A stretch of DNA of 64,000 nt, from NCBI GenBank assembly GCA_024235635.1, contig JACKMA010000003.1, positions 776,061 through 840,060 on the forward strand. Reading direction: 5' to 3'. Position numbers and translations under genes: made by a program. The stretch is from Zoogloeaceae bacterium (GTDB lineage Bacteria; Pseudomonadota; Gammaproteobacteria; Burkholderiales; Rhodocyclaceae). Below the pieces are notes generated by a model. That model saw nothing but the letters and a program-made list of their open reading frames with translations. It searched no databases and was not told the DNA's origin. Numbering within the stretch: position 1 is the stretch's first letter; every line of letters starts with the position of its first letter. This document shows, piece after piece, positions 28,484 to 36,426 of the stretch.

Positions 28484-30373
28484 TCAAGCTTTGCGGCCGA
28501 CCGTCGTCGCCTGCGTGAGTCGTCGCGCCGACACCTCGAGCGGCGACGGGATCTGCAGCAGGTGGGCATTGCCGTTCTCGGCCATTTCGGAAAGTGCACG
28601 CCGGCTGATCAGCAGCAAGGATTCGCCGTCGGTGCCGACCAGCGTCAACAGCTGGCGCATCGGCCCGATCCAGCCGACGCAGCCATGCCAGCGCCCGAGT
28701 TCCTCGCCTTGCAGGAACAGCCAGGCGCCGATGTCGACCGACTGCAGCCACTTCGGCGCGACCGCGTCGCGCGGACTGTGGCCGCCATGCATCAGCAGGC
28801 GCACGCGATCGATGCCGGGAACCGGACGCAGGCGCAGGCCGATCGGACGCATCCGGCGATAGGCCGGGGGCGGCACATTGCGCACGATCGCTGCGTGAAG
28901 ATCCATGCATGGCGCCAGTGCCGCGTTGCGGCGCTGGGGATCGAGGCCGAGCAGATCGATGCCGCTCTGCAGGCGCTTGATCAGATCGGGCAGTCGCGGC
29001 AGCAGCCGCTGACCGTCCTCGATCGGCTGAACGCTGTCCACCAGTTCCGCGCCTGCACGCAGCAATGTGTCGTACTCGACACTGCGATCGCCCTTGGCGT
29101 AGGCGGTGCGCGCCAGTACCTGCACCCAGTACAACTCGAGAAAGTCGACGACGGCATCAGGCGTCCGTGCCTCGATCAAGGCCCGCAGCGCCCGGCTGGC
29201 GCCGGCGAGACAACTGTCGTGTCGTTCGGAGCGCAGGGCGGCATCGGAGGCGACACGGGCCGCGTCACGCATGCACTGGAGCCGTTCGTCGATCAGCGCG
29301 TCGGTGGCGGCCAGGGCGCGACGCACGGCCTCGAGCGGGGAATCGGACGGTCCCGACAGTTGCTGTGCGATGGCCTGGACGCGGCCCAGCCAGGCGGACT
29401 GGCCGGCGGCATCCGCTTCGATGCCGGCGCAGGCAGCGGCCATCGCCTGTGCCAGGCGACTGGCCGGATGTTCGGGCGAGATCAGCATGGCATCGCTCTC
29501 GACAGCGAGCTTGAGCAGCGGCAGGCGAAGGTGTCCGAGCGCCGTGCGCAGGCCGGCGGCCAGCGAGGGATCGACCGACAGGCCGTCGAACAGGCGCTCG
29601 ACGGTGAGGACCGCCGTCGCGCGTCGGGGCGACAGCAACGAGGCCAGCTGGCTGCCGCTGAACTGGGCGCCGCTCGCCCCGCAATGCTCGTCGATCCACT
29701 GGAAGATCACGCGCATCAGGTCCGGCGGTACCGGCTGGTCGGTGCCCTCGCCAGTGCCTTCGGGCAGCAGCGACTGGTGAAGCGCCGCGATCGCACGGCC
29801 GGCCGGTGCCGTACCCGGCACCCCGTCCCGGTCGACTTGCGCGGCGCGCGTCGAGGCGGTGCGACAGGCAATTCCGGCGGCGGCGAACCGATCGAGGAGG
29901 CGGCGATAGAGGCCGCGCAGCACGTGCGCCAGCTCGTCGGCATTGTCGCTGAGCAGCTTGAGGCGCAGATCGGGATCCAGATCCGCCGACTCGGCCAGTC
30001 CCCGCAGCCCCCGGCAGGCAGCTTCGGGCCCGACAGGACACTGTTCCGACGTCGTGTCGCGCTGTCCGAGCAGTTGCATCATGCCGGCGTGCACGCGGGC
30101 CAGGTCATCTTCGCAACGCTCGCGCGCACGCCTTGCCACGTCGTTGAGGACGATCGAGAATTCCAGATCTTCCTCATGGACCAGACTGATTCGCGAGGCG
30201 GTGAGACTGCGCACTGCCTCGAAACCCTTGCGGTCCTTCAAACCGGCGAGTTCGTCGAAGGCGGCACCGGCTTCGTCGGCGAGTCCGGCGAGAACTTCGG
30301 CACGCACGAAGCCGCGATCGCGGGCGAATGCCTCGAGCGCATCGAGAAAGTGTCGCCGGCAGCCCGCGAGCAA
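28484..30373 (-). CDS. DUF1631 family protein (start uncertain)
   Basis: A cytoplasmic, mostly helical protein of about 629 residues in the DUF1631 family, of unknown function. The family core is visible in SGAQFSGSQLASLLSPRRAT, LRLPLLKLAVESDAMLISPE and HPASRLAQAMAAA. Near the end a PilZ-like beta region occurs (DIGAWLFLQGEELGRWHGCV, LLTLVGTDGESLLLISRRAL), which in this family may bind a small ligand. The frame has no ATG or GTG near its beginning: TTG 30373 is used here, CTG 30406 would add 11 residues, and the frame closes at 30463. The true start may be non-canonical or obscured by a frameshift. Confidence 0.85.
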   Translation of the reverse strand: MLAGCRRHFLDALEAFARDRGFVRAEVLAGLADEAGAAFDELAGLKDRKGFEAVRSLTASRISLVHEEDLEFSIVLNDVARRARERCEDDLARVHAGMMQLLGQRDTTSEQCPVGPEAACRGLRGLAESADLDPDLRLKLLSDNADELAHVLRGLYRRLLDRFAAAGIACRTASTRAAQVDRDGVPGTAPAGRAIAALHQSLLPEGTGEGTDQPVPPDLMRVIFQWIDEHCGASGAQFSGSQLASLLSPRRATAVLTVERLFDGLSVDPSLAAGLRTALGHLRLPLLKLAVESDAMLISPEHPASRLAQAMAAACAGIEADAAGQSAWLGRVQAIAQQLSGPSDSPLEAVRRALAATDALIDERLQCMRDAARVASDAALRSERHDSCLAGASRALRALIEARTPDAVVDFLELYWVQVLARTAYAKGDRSVEYDTLLRAGAELVDSVQPIEDGQRLLPRLPDLIKRLQSGIDLLGLDPQRRNAALAPCMDLHAAIVRNVPPPAYRRMRPIGLRLRPVPGIDRVRLLMHGGHSPRDAVAPKWLQSVDIGAWLFLQGEELGRWHGCVGWIGPMRQLLTLVGTDGESLLLISRRALSEMAENGNAHLLQIPSPLEVSARRLTQATTVGRKA

Positions 30374-30537
30374 CTCGGCGTGGTCGGATTCGTTGGACGC
30401 GTTCAGTGCTCGAACTCTCGTGATATCAAGGCGCTCTGGGCCGATGCTGACGTAATTTCGAGGTCACTGCAAGATCCGATGATGGCAAGCAGACGAAGGG
30501 CGGTAAGGATGGTCCTCGACGCGTGGGAGGAGATCGG

Positions 30538-31047
30538 ATGCACCCGTTGATGCCCTTGCACGCAGCGATCGGTGGCATGGGCGCCATCGTCCTTGCTTTC
30601 TGCCTCGCCGCGGGTCATGCCAGGACTGCGCTGCTGGTCACCGCCCTGTGCGCCTATTCCTGGGGCGCGCTGCTGGTCGAGGCAGGCTCGCGACTGCCGG
30701 CGCTGCTCCGCGCATTTCACTACCGCGGCTGGGAGGGACGCTACTACGAGTTCGACGGTCGTCAGATCCGGATCGAGGACGCCGACGATGGCGAGCCGTG
30801 GGCCTGGCTCGACGACGTCCTGCATGCGCTCGAGCTGCAGCGACAGGGACTGCGCCTGGGTGGCTTGTCCGCAAACGAATACCGGCAGCGCGCGGGCGGT
30901 CCGGAACTGGTGTCGCTGGCAGGCATCGTGCGGCTGGCGAAACTCCGCCACGGCCCGGTCGCGGCCCGCTTCATGCACTGGTTCGAACGAAGTGTCCACC
31001 GGCCTGCGATGCGCCGGACTGCTGCTGGCGAGCGCGGGCAGGGGTGA
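30538..31047 (+). CDS. Uncharacterised membrane protein
   Basis: A 169-residue protein with two predicted membrane segments at the N-terminus (about residues 7-25 and 29-50: GGMGAIVLAFCLAAG, TALLVTALCAYSWGALLVEA). A soluble domain follows with YRGWEGRYYEFDGRQIRIED and AWLDDVLHALELQRQGLRLG. I do not recognise the family. ATG 30538 is supported by GGGAGGAG ending 5 bases before it; a GTG 15 bases upstream overlaps that site and is unlikely. It is divergent from the DUF1631 gene and convergent with the sirtuin gene. Confidence 0.75.
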   Translation: MHPLMPLHAAIGGMGAIVLAFCLAAGHARTALLVTALCAYSWGALLVEAGSRLPALLRAFHYRGWEGRYYEFDGRQIRIEDADDGEPWAWLDDVLHALELQRQGLRLGGLSANEYRQRAGGPELVSLAGIVRLAKLRHGPVAARFMHWFERSVHRPAMRRTAAGERGQG

Positions 31048-31107
31048 GCCGTCGATGGCATCGAGAATCGCGTCGGAGGACGGCGGTTGAGGTGCGTTCG
31101 TTCCGTG

Positions 31108-31866
31108 TCATGCAGTTCTGGCGGCCATCAACAGGGCGGGCAGCACGCAGCCGGCGGCGCCATGCAGGTTGTAGGCTGCGATCTCGTCGAGCGCCGTCGG
31201 CTGCGGATTGACCTGCACCACGCAGGCGCCGTGCTGTGCCGCCCAGACCGGAATCTCCGCAGCCGGCCAGACCAGAGACGAGGTGCCGACGCTGAACAGC
31301 AGATCAGCGCTACCGATGGCCTCCATCGCAGCCTGCCAGTCCGCTGGCGGCAGCGATTCACCGAACCAGACGACGCCGGGTCGAACCATGCCGCCGCACT
31401 TCATGCAGGTCGGTGGCGGGATGCGCGCGCCGTCTTCGACCACGGCCGGGATGCCGGCCGGGTGACGCGCCGGGCTGCCGCAATCGATGCACCGGGGTCG
31501 GTTCAGGTGGCCGTGAAGATGGGCGCAGACCTTGCTCCCCGCGCGCTCGTGGAGATCGTCCACATTCTGCGTCACGACGCTGACGCGGCAGTCGGCCGCC
31601 AGCGCCGCAATGGCCTCGTGGGCGGCATTCGGACGGGCGGTCAACACCTTCATCCTGCGCCACTCGTACCAACCCCAGACCAGTGCGGGGTCCCGGGCGA
31701 AGGCTTCGGGTGTGGCCAGTTCAGCGGCATCGAAGCGTGACCAGAGGCCGCTTTGTGCGTCGCGGAAGGTTGGAATACCGCTTTCGGCCGAAACGCCTGC
31801 GCCGGTGAAGAAGATGACGTGGCGGGCGCGGGCGACCCGTGTCGGCAGATCGGCGGGAAAATCCAT
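31108..31866 (-). CDS. cobB: NAD-dependent protein deacylase, sirtuin (CobB-like, class III)
   Basis: A 252-residue cytoplasmic enzyme that removes acyl groups from lysines using NAD. The NAD-binding motif is FFTGAGVSAESGIPTFRD, then TQNVDDLHERAG and the catalytic histidine His118 in AHLHGHL. The zinc site uses CIDC (126/129) and CMKC. Tyr67 and Arg70 in WYEWRRM match the Tyr-x2-Arg pair of class III sirtuins (SIRT5, E. coli CobB) that favours succinyl and malonyl groups. ATG 31866 directly precedes the conserved start. An upstream terminator isolates it from the preceding minus-strand genes. Confidence 0.95.
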   Translation of the reverse strand: MDFPADLPTRVARARHVIFFTGAGVSAESGIPTFRDAQSGLWSRFDAAELATPEAFARDPALVWGWYEWRRMKVLTARPNAAHEAIAALAADCRVSVVTQNVDDLHERAGSKVCAHLHGHLNRPRCIDCGSPARHPAGIPAVVEDGARIPPPTCMKCGGMVRPGVVWFGESLPPADWQAAMEAIGSADLLFSVGTSSLVWPAAEIPVWAAQHGACVVQVNPQPTALDEIAAYNLHGAAGCVLPALLMAARTA

Positions 31867-31920
31867 GGATGTGAGGGCTGGCGTCGGGTGGCCGTCAAGG
31901 ATACGCCGTGTGCCCGGAAC

Positions 31921-31955
31921 CAAAAAACATCGGGCCGGTGTTCAACCGGCCCGAT
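31921..31955 (-). terminator. Rho-independent terminator after the small secreted-peptide gene
   Basis: On the minus strand, a perfect 11-base stem (ATCGGGCCGGT / ACCGGCCCGAT) with a 5-base loop is followed by G and six T residues. It lies about 24 bases after the stop of the 44-residue peptide gene and upstream of the sirtuin start, so it ends the YiaA-like/DUF2145/peptide transcript. Confidence 0.92.
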
Positions 31956-31978
31956 TTCTTGCGCCCTCGCCGGGCGCG

Positions 31979-32113
31979 TCAGGCTGATGGCTTCTTCGGC
32001 GTACTCATCCCGCCACGGTCGTCCGTTCCATGGTCACCTGAGCACCCGGCCCAGGCATTGACGCTTGCTACGGATAAAAGGGTTGCCATCAATGCCGCAA
32101 TGAAACGTGACAT
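31979..32113 (-). CDS. 44-residue secreted peptide or small lipoprotein
   Basis: A very short gene that could easily be missed. The product starts MSRFIAALMATLLSVASVNA and continues WAGCSGDHGTDDRGG to the end MSTPKKPSA. The first 22 residues form a classical signal peptide (basic start, hydrophobic core, AWA cleavage site), leaving a hydrophilic peptide of about 22 residues with one cysteine right at the mature end; AGC could also be a weak lipobox. Support is unusually good: AAAGGAGA lies 4 bases before ATG, a plausible sigma-70 promoter lies 30 bases upstream, and an intrinsic terminator follows the stop. Its Shine-Dalgarno overlaps the stop of the DUF2145 gene. Function unknown. Confidence 0.8.
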   Translation of the reverse strand: MSRFIAALMATLLSVASVNAWAGCSGDHGTDDRGGMSTPKKPSA

Positions 32114-32123
32114 TCAGTCTCCT

Positions 32124-33269
32124 TTACCGTTGCCACGCTCTTTTTCTAGACAGCGCATCCGTGTGAATCAAGCCGACTTTGGGCGCCGTCGGACGAGTGG
32201 CCGAAAAGGCGGATCGAGCGGTTGCCCGGATCGACCATTCCGATCCTGCAGGGACGGTCCTGATGGCTACCGGACCTGTGCATGAACCGGTCCGCGAAAT
32301 CCCGGCGAACCGGGATTGGTCCTTCGCCTGCAGCCTGCCCGGGCGCTGCAACCGGCTTGTCGTCGATCGTCCCGGTGCCGCCACGGGCATGGGCACGATG
32401 TCGCCCCGGCGGCGTGGAGCCGGGTCGGGCGCTCCGACGCGGTGGGCGCCGTCCGCCCGGCCCGGCTCGGGTGCCCGAAGCCGGATCGGCGCGTCGCCGT
32501 GGCCGCTCCGCTGCAGCCAGTCGAAGACCGATTCGACCGTGACTGTGGCGATTCGACCGGCGACGCGGTCATGCCAGGGGTGGTCGTCGAAGGCGATGTG
32601 TCGGCTTCCGATCCGGGCCGCGAGGCGGGTCAGCGCAGGCAGCCGCAACACCTGCGGACGGTAGTCGAGGCGCGCCAGCGTGCGTTGGGCGCCGCGACGG
32701 TCGCCGACCCGGGGTTCCAGCCCGCGGGCGAGGGTTTCGAGCGCCCACTGGTTGCTCTGCTGATAGCGGGTGCGCCATGGGTAGGCCAGCATGCTGTAGC
32801 GCGGCTCGTGCAGCTGCGCGAGCCAGCGATCGTCGGCGAGCCGCGCCGGCAGCGTGTCGGCCAAGGGCGGGCGCAGCACATCGATGCCCGCGACGAAGCG
32901 GTGCAGGCCGTCGCCGAAGAACTCGGCAAGCCCCTGGCGGTACAGTTCGCCGCGCGTCGTGCCGCAGGGGTTGAGCTTGTGCACCACCCGCCACGCGCCA
33001 CGGCCGCTGAGCGCATCGTCGTCGCAATAGGCGATGCCCAGATGCGAGTATTCGAGCCCATAGGCAGCCAGGTCCTGACCGGCACGGGCCAGCACGACGA
33101 CGCGTGCACCGCGAACGTCGAGCTCGCGCGCAGTGTGCGCGGCCAGCGCCAGGGCGCGGCGGAAGGCATCGAAGGTCGGCCGCTGCGCCGTGCAATCCTG
33201 ACCGCCCCAGGCCAGCACCGGCAGGAGCAGCAGCAGCCACAACCAGCGCGACACGGCATGCCCGATCAT
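32124..33269 (-). CDS. DUF2145 family exported protein with unusual C-terminal extension
   Basis: A 381-residue protein with a signal peptide (WLWLLLLLPVLAWGG). Residues 24 to about 258 match the DUF2145 pattern: GQDLAAYGLEYSHLGIAY, WRVVHKLNPCGTTRGELYRQ, YQQSNQWALETLA, AFDDHPWHDRVAGRI and VTVESVFDWLQ. From residue 262 on, about 120 residues (encoded at 32124-32486) are arginine/proline-rich and look unlike the family, which normally ends here. A frameshift or stop loss is a reasonable suspicion. The start overlaps the upstream gene stop (ATGA). The family function is unknown; conserved His and Cys residues suggest an enzyme. Confidence 0.87.
   Translation of the reverse strand: MIGHAVSRWLWLLLLLPVLAWGGQDCTAQRPTFDAFRRALALAAHTARELDVRGARVVVLARAGQDLAAYGLEYSHLGIAYCDDDALSGRGAWRVVHKLNPCGTTRGELYRQGLAEFFGDGLHRFVAGIDVLRPPLADTLPARLADDRWLAQLHEPRYSMLAYPWRTRYQQSNQWALETLARGLEPRVGDRRGAQRTLARLDYRPQVLRLPALTRLAARIGSRHIAFDDHPWHDRVAGRIATVTVESVFDWLQRSGHGDAPIRLRAPEPGRADGAHRVGAPDPAPRRRGDIVPMPVAAPGRSTTSRLQRPGRLQAKDQSRFAGISRTGSCTGPVAIRTVPAGSEWSIRATARSAFSATRPTAPKVGLIHTDALSRKRAWQR
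32143..32171 (-). promoter_or_regulatory. Likely sigma-70 promoter of the 44-residue peptide gene
   Basis: On the minus strand, TTGATT (-35) and TAGAAA (-10) are separated by exactly 17 bases. The -10 box ends 29 bases before the ATG of the small peptide gene. It lies within the odd C-terminal extension of the DUF2145 gene. Confidence 0.6.
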
Positions 33270-33700
33270 CGCGTGATGCGCTCGTCGTGGAGCAGCGAGC
33301 GGCCGATCGTGTTGGGCACGAAGCACAGCGCCTCGCCCGCCGCCGACAGGATCCAGCCGGCGGCGACGGCGGTGACGGTGAGAATCGCGCCGACCGTCGC
33401 CGCGGCCGCCAGCGCCGCACCCGATGCGAATTCGAGAATCGCCGAAGCACCGTCGGACGCCCGTTCGAGTACCCAGGTCGTGGTGTCTGCCGAGATCTCG
33501 ATCGCGCTCAGCGTCAGGGTTGCGCCGGCTGCCAGGAACAGCACCGGCGCGGCCACCAGCGAGGCCACCGGCAGCGCCAGCGACGCAGACGACGCAGCGC
33601 TTGCGCTGGACGGGCCATCGTGGGCGTGGCCGACCAGCGCAAGCGTCGATGCCGCCACTCCGATCAGCAGGCCCAAATGTCGGCGACGCTGCGGGTTCAT
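33266..33700 (-). CDS. Exported/membrane alanine-rich protein, DUF2145-associated
   Basis: A 144-residue protein with a signal peptide ending near GHAHD. Two or three hydrophobic segments follow (LALPVASLVAAPVLFLAAG, GAALAAAATVGAILTVTAV). The C-terminus LSAAGEALCFVPNTIGRSLL ends with HDERITR. I recall similar proteins next to DUF2145 genes, but no function is known. The start at 33700 overlaps the upstream stop in ATGA, and its own stop overlaps the DUF2145 start, so all three genes are translationally coupled. Confidence 0.8.
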   Translation of the reverse strand: MNPQRRRHLGLLIGVAASTLALVGHAHDGPSSASAASSASLALPVASLVAAPVLFLAAGATLTLSAIEISADTTTWVLERASDGASAILEFASGAALAAAATVGAILTVTAVAAGWILSAAGEALCFVPNTIGRSLLHDERITR

Positions 33701-34152
33701 TGCATCACCCCGGTCGGCCGCGCGCCGTCGCGATCCGTCGACGACGATTCCGCACGCTCGCATTCCAATTGGTCGCGCAGCGTCTTGGCCAGGGTGAAGG
33801 CGCTGGAGATCAGGTACAGCCAGCTGACCGCGAGATAGGCTTTCCAGGTCGGGTTGATGCCCATCTTCCACAGACCCCAGGCGGTCATCGCCAGCGCCGT
33901 CGCGAAGCCGCCCCAGACCACCAGCCTCCAGCCCGGCGTGTCGCGGCTGCCGGCCTCGCCGTCGCGGATCGCCTTGGCCAGCGCAAAGGCGGACGACAGG
34001 CTGAAGGCATAGCCCATCACGATGAAGGCGCGATCGAGCCCGTCGCCCGGCAGCCAGACCAGGCCGCTCGCGCACAACAGGCCGGCGAGGCCGAAGGAGA
34101 TCCAGACTTGCGCTCGCCAGGCGCGGGTGTCGCGGCGGATGGTTGCTTGCAT
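33697..34152 (-). CDS. YiaA/YiaB-type two-helix-repeat inner-membrane protein
   Basis: A 151-residue membrane protein with four helices arranged as two repeats: ISFGLAGLLCASGLVWLPG with FIVMGYAFSLSSAFALAKAI, then VVWGGFATALAMTAWGLW with AYLAVSWLYLISSAFTLAKT. The repeated SSAFALAKA/SSAFTLAKT ends are characteristic of YiaA/YiaB-like proteins. The function is unknown. It is the first gene of the minus-strand operon with the DUF2145 protein and is divergent from an XRE-type regulator gene 185 bases away, which may control it. AGGAAG lies upstream of the start. Confidence 0.85.
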   Translation of the reverse strand: MQATIRRDTRAWRAQVWISFGLAGLLCASGLVWLPGDGLDRAFIVMGYAFSLSSAFALAKAIRDGEAGSRDTPGWRLVVWGGFATALAMTAWGLWKMGINPTWKAYLAVSWLYLISSAFTLAKTLRDQLECERAESSSTDRDGARPTGVMQ

Positions 34153-34337
34153 CGCGTGCTTCCTCGTCGGTTGAAGGTGCGTCGATGCTGGCGTCGGTAT
34201 CGCCAGGCGACAACGGATTCGGCCGTGGTGCCGGATCGAGCGCTGTTCGGTATCGTTTGCCGATACCGGGGCAAAGGCACTCGTCAGCCGCGAAGCAGGC
34301 TTCTATGCTTGGCACCGACCCATCCGGAGCAGCGGCG

Positions 34338-35099
34338 ATGAGCACGACCCATGACCTGATCGAGATCCTGAAGGCCGAGTTGAAGGCCGCGGGCCTCACC
34401 TACGCGGCGCTGGCGCGCGAACTCGGCATCGCCGAATCCAGCGTCAAGCGGATGTTCTCGACGGCCGGTGACATTTCGCTGTCGCGTGTCGACGCGATCT
34501 GCCGGATCCTGAAGCTCGACTTCGCCGACCTGTCGCGCAGTGTCGCCGAGTGCGAGCCGTTGCTGACCGAGCTGTCGCTGGCCCAGGAGCGGGCGGTGGT
34601 GGCCGACCGACAACTGCTGTTGGTGGCAATCTGCTGTCTGTCGCGCTGGAGCTTCGAGCAGATCGTCGCGACCTATCGTCTGTCCGAGCCCGAATGCATC
34701 CGGGCGCTGGTCCAGCTCGACCGCCTCGGCGTGATCGATCTGCGGCCCGACAACCGCTACCACCTCAAGCTGGCCAAGGGCTTCCGCTGGCGACCCCATG
34801 GGCCGGTGATGGGCTTCTTCCGCGCCGAGGTGATCGACGACTACTTCGACGGCGGCTTCGACGGCGAGTCGGAGATGCTGATGGTGGTCAACGGCCAGAT
34901 CGGGCGCAGCCAGGCCCGCGCGTTGCGCGAACGCCTGGCGCGCATCGGCCAGGACTTCGCCCAGCAGCACATCGTCGATCAGAAGCTGCCGGCCGACCAG
35001 CGGCGACCCTACACCATCGTCGTCGGCATGCGTTCCTGGCTGATGGCCGCCTTCCGCGACCTGATGCGGCCAGAGGTGCAATGGCCGCCGCAGGCATGA
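34338..35099 (+). CDS. XRE-family helix-turn-helix regulator
   Basis: A 253-residue cytoplasmic regulator. The N-terminal DNA-binding domain (about residues 5-60) is LKAAGLTYAALARELGIAES followed by VKRMFSTAGDISLSRVDAIC, a Cro/C1-type fold. A second, winged-helix-like segment follows (ICCLSRWSFEQIVATYRLSE, LVQLDRLGVIDLRPDNRYHL), then a ligand-binding or dimerisation region ending RDLMRPEVQWPPQA. ATG 34338 begins directly before the HTH; ATG 34305 is possible but unneeded. Its divergent placement against the YiaA-like/DUF2145/peptide operon suggests control of that operon. Confidence 0.85.
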   Translation: MSTTHDLIEILKAELKAAGLTYAALARELGIAESSVKRMFSTAGDISLSRVDAICRILKLDFADLSRSVAECEPLLTELSLAQERAVVADRQLLLVAICCLSRWSFEQIVATYRLSEPECIRALVQLDRLGVIDLRPDNRYHLKLAKGFRWRPHGPVMGFFRAEVIDDYFDGGFDGESEMLMVVNGQIGRSQARALRERLARIGQDFAQQHIVDQKLPADQRRPYTIVVGMRSWLMAAFRDLMRPEVQWPPQA

Positions 35100-35172
35100 G
35101 GTCCGGCCCGCAGCGACATGGCGCGACCATGATGGACGCCCTCGCCCGATTCCTCCGTCGACGGTCGCGAAC

Positions 35173-36426
35173 ATGAGCGCACCGTTCGATCCTGCCCGTC
35201 GTCGCTGGCTGCGCGGCTCACTCGGCGCCGGTGTGCTGGCGGTGGCCGGCATCGCGACGCAGGCCCGGCCGCGCCTGGTCAATCCGTGCGAGGCGTCCAT
35301 GCCCGATGACCTGGCCACGCACCCGCGGGTCGTTGCCGCCTGGCACGGACTCGATCCAGAGCGAGTCTGGGACTGCCATGCCCATCTCGCCGGTGTCGGC
35401 GATGTCGCCAGCGGCATCCGTATTTCGCCGAGGATGCTCAGTCCGTGGCACCCGGCCGAGTACGTTCAGCGGCTGTTCTACATGAATGCCGCCTGCGTCG
35501 AGGACGCCCCCGGCCGGGTCGACGACAGCTTCGTCGAGCGCCTGCACGACTTGATGGGCGACATGCCGGCGGGCTTCAAACTGATGCTCTACGCGTTCGA
35601 ACAGGCCCACGACGGTCGTGGTCGTCCGCTGCCGGCAGCGAGCGCCTTCCATGTTCCGGATCACTGGGCCCGGCGGATCGCCCACGCGGCGCCGGCGCGC
35701 TTCGAGTGGGTATGCTCGATCCATCCCTATCGACCCGACGCGCTCGACGCGCTCGAGTCCGCCGTCGCCGGCGGCGCACGTGCCGTCAAATGGTTGCCGC
35801 CGGCGATGGCGATCGACCCCGCCGACCCGGCCTGCGATCGCTTCTACGCGACCCTGGCCCGACTCGGACTGCCCCTGATCACCCATGCCGGCGAAGAGCG
35901 CGCGGTACAGGGCGTCGGTCGTCCGGACTGGGGCAACCCGCTGCGCCTGCGCCGGGCGCTCGACCACGGCGTGCGCGTCGTGCTGGCCCACTGCGCGAGT
36001 CTCGGCGAAGACCTGGATCTCGATCGCGGGGCCGCCGCCCAGCCGGTGCCGAGTTTCGAACTGTTCGCCCGCATGATGGATGAGCCGAGGGCGCGGACCC
36101 GCCTCTTCGGCGACATCTCGGCGGTGGTCTTTCGCAATCGGGCACCCGGCGTCGTCCGACGCCTGATCGAAACCGACGACTGGCACGGGCGCTTGCTCTA
36201 CGGCAGCGACTACCCGTTGCCGGGCGTCTTGCCGCTGACGTCGCCGTCGTCGCTGGCCGCGGCCGGCCTGCTCGACGATGATGTGGTCGATCTGCTCGAC
36301 CGCCTGCAGCTTGTGAACCCGCTGCTGTTCGACCTGGTGTTGAAGCGCTCGCTGCGCAGCGGCGATCGCGTGCTTCCGGCCCGGGTGTTCGAGACCCGCC
36401 GCGTGTTCGATCGGGGCGAGTCGTGA
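35173..36426 (+). CDS. Exported amidohydrolase-family metal hydrolase (Tat signal)
   Basis: A 417-residue TIM-barrel hydrolase. The N-terminus has a twin-arginine leader (PARRRWLRGSLGAGVLAVAG), pointing to export of a folded, metal-loaded enzyme. Metal-binding motifs of the amidohydrolase superfamily are visible: VWDCHAHLAG, LPLITHAGEERA, VVLAHCASLGED and LLYGSDYPLPG with the terminal aspartate. The overall order resembles amidohydrolase_2 (ACMSD-like) proteins. The substrate is unknown. It is the first gene of a tight four-gene operon: its stop overlaps the GTG start of the DUF3047 gene. Confidence 0.88.
   Translation: MSAPFDPARRRWLRGSLGAGVLAVAGIATQARPRLVNPCEASMPDDLATHPRVVAAWHGLDPERVWDCHAHLAGVGDVASGIRISPRMLSPWHPAEYVQRLFYMNAACVEDAPGRVDDSFVERLHDLMGDMPAGFKLMLYAFEQAHDGRGRPLPAASAFHVPDHWARRIAHAAPARFEWVCSIHPYRPDALDALESAVAGGARAVKWLPPAMAIDPADPACDRFYATLARLGLPLITHAGEERAVQGVGRPDWGNPLRLRRALDHGVRVVLAHCASLGEDLDLDRGAAAQPVPSFELFARMMDEPRARTRLFGDISAVVFRNRAPGVVRRLIETDDWHGRLLYGSDYPLPGVLPLTSPSSLAAAGLLDDDVVDLLDRLQLVNPLLFDLVLKRSLRSGDRVLPARVFETRRVFDRGES

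Noticed and set aside
28469..30550. A 693-codon plus-strand frame opposite the DUF1631 gene
   Set aside because: It is a GC-bias shadow; the minus strand has clear DUF1631 family segments.
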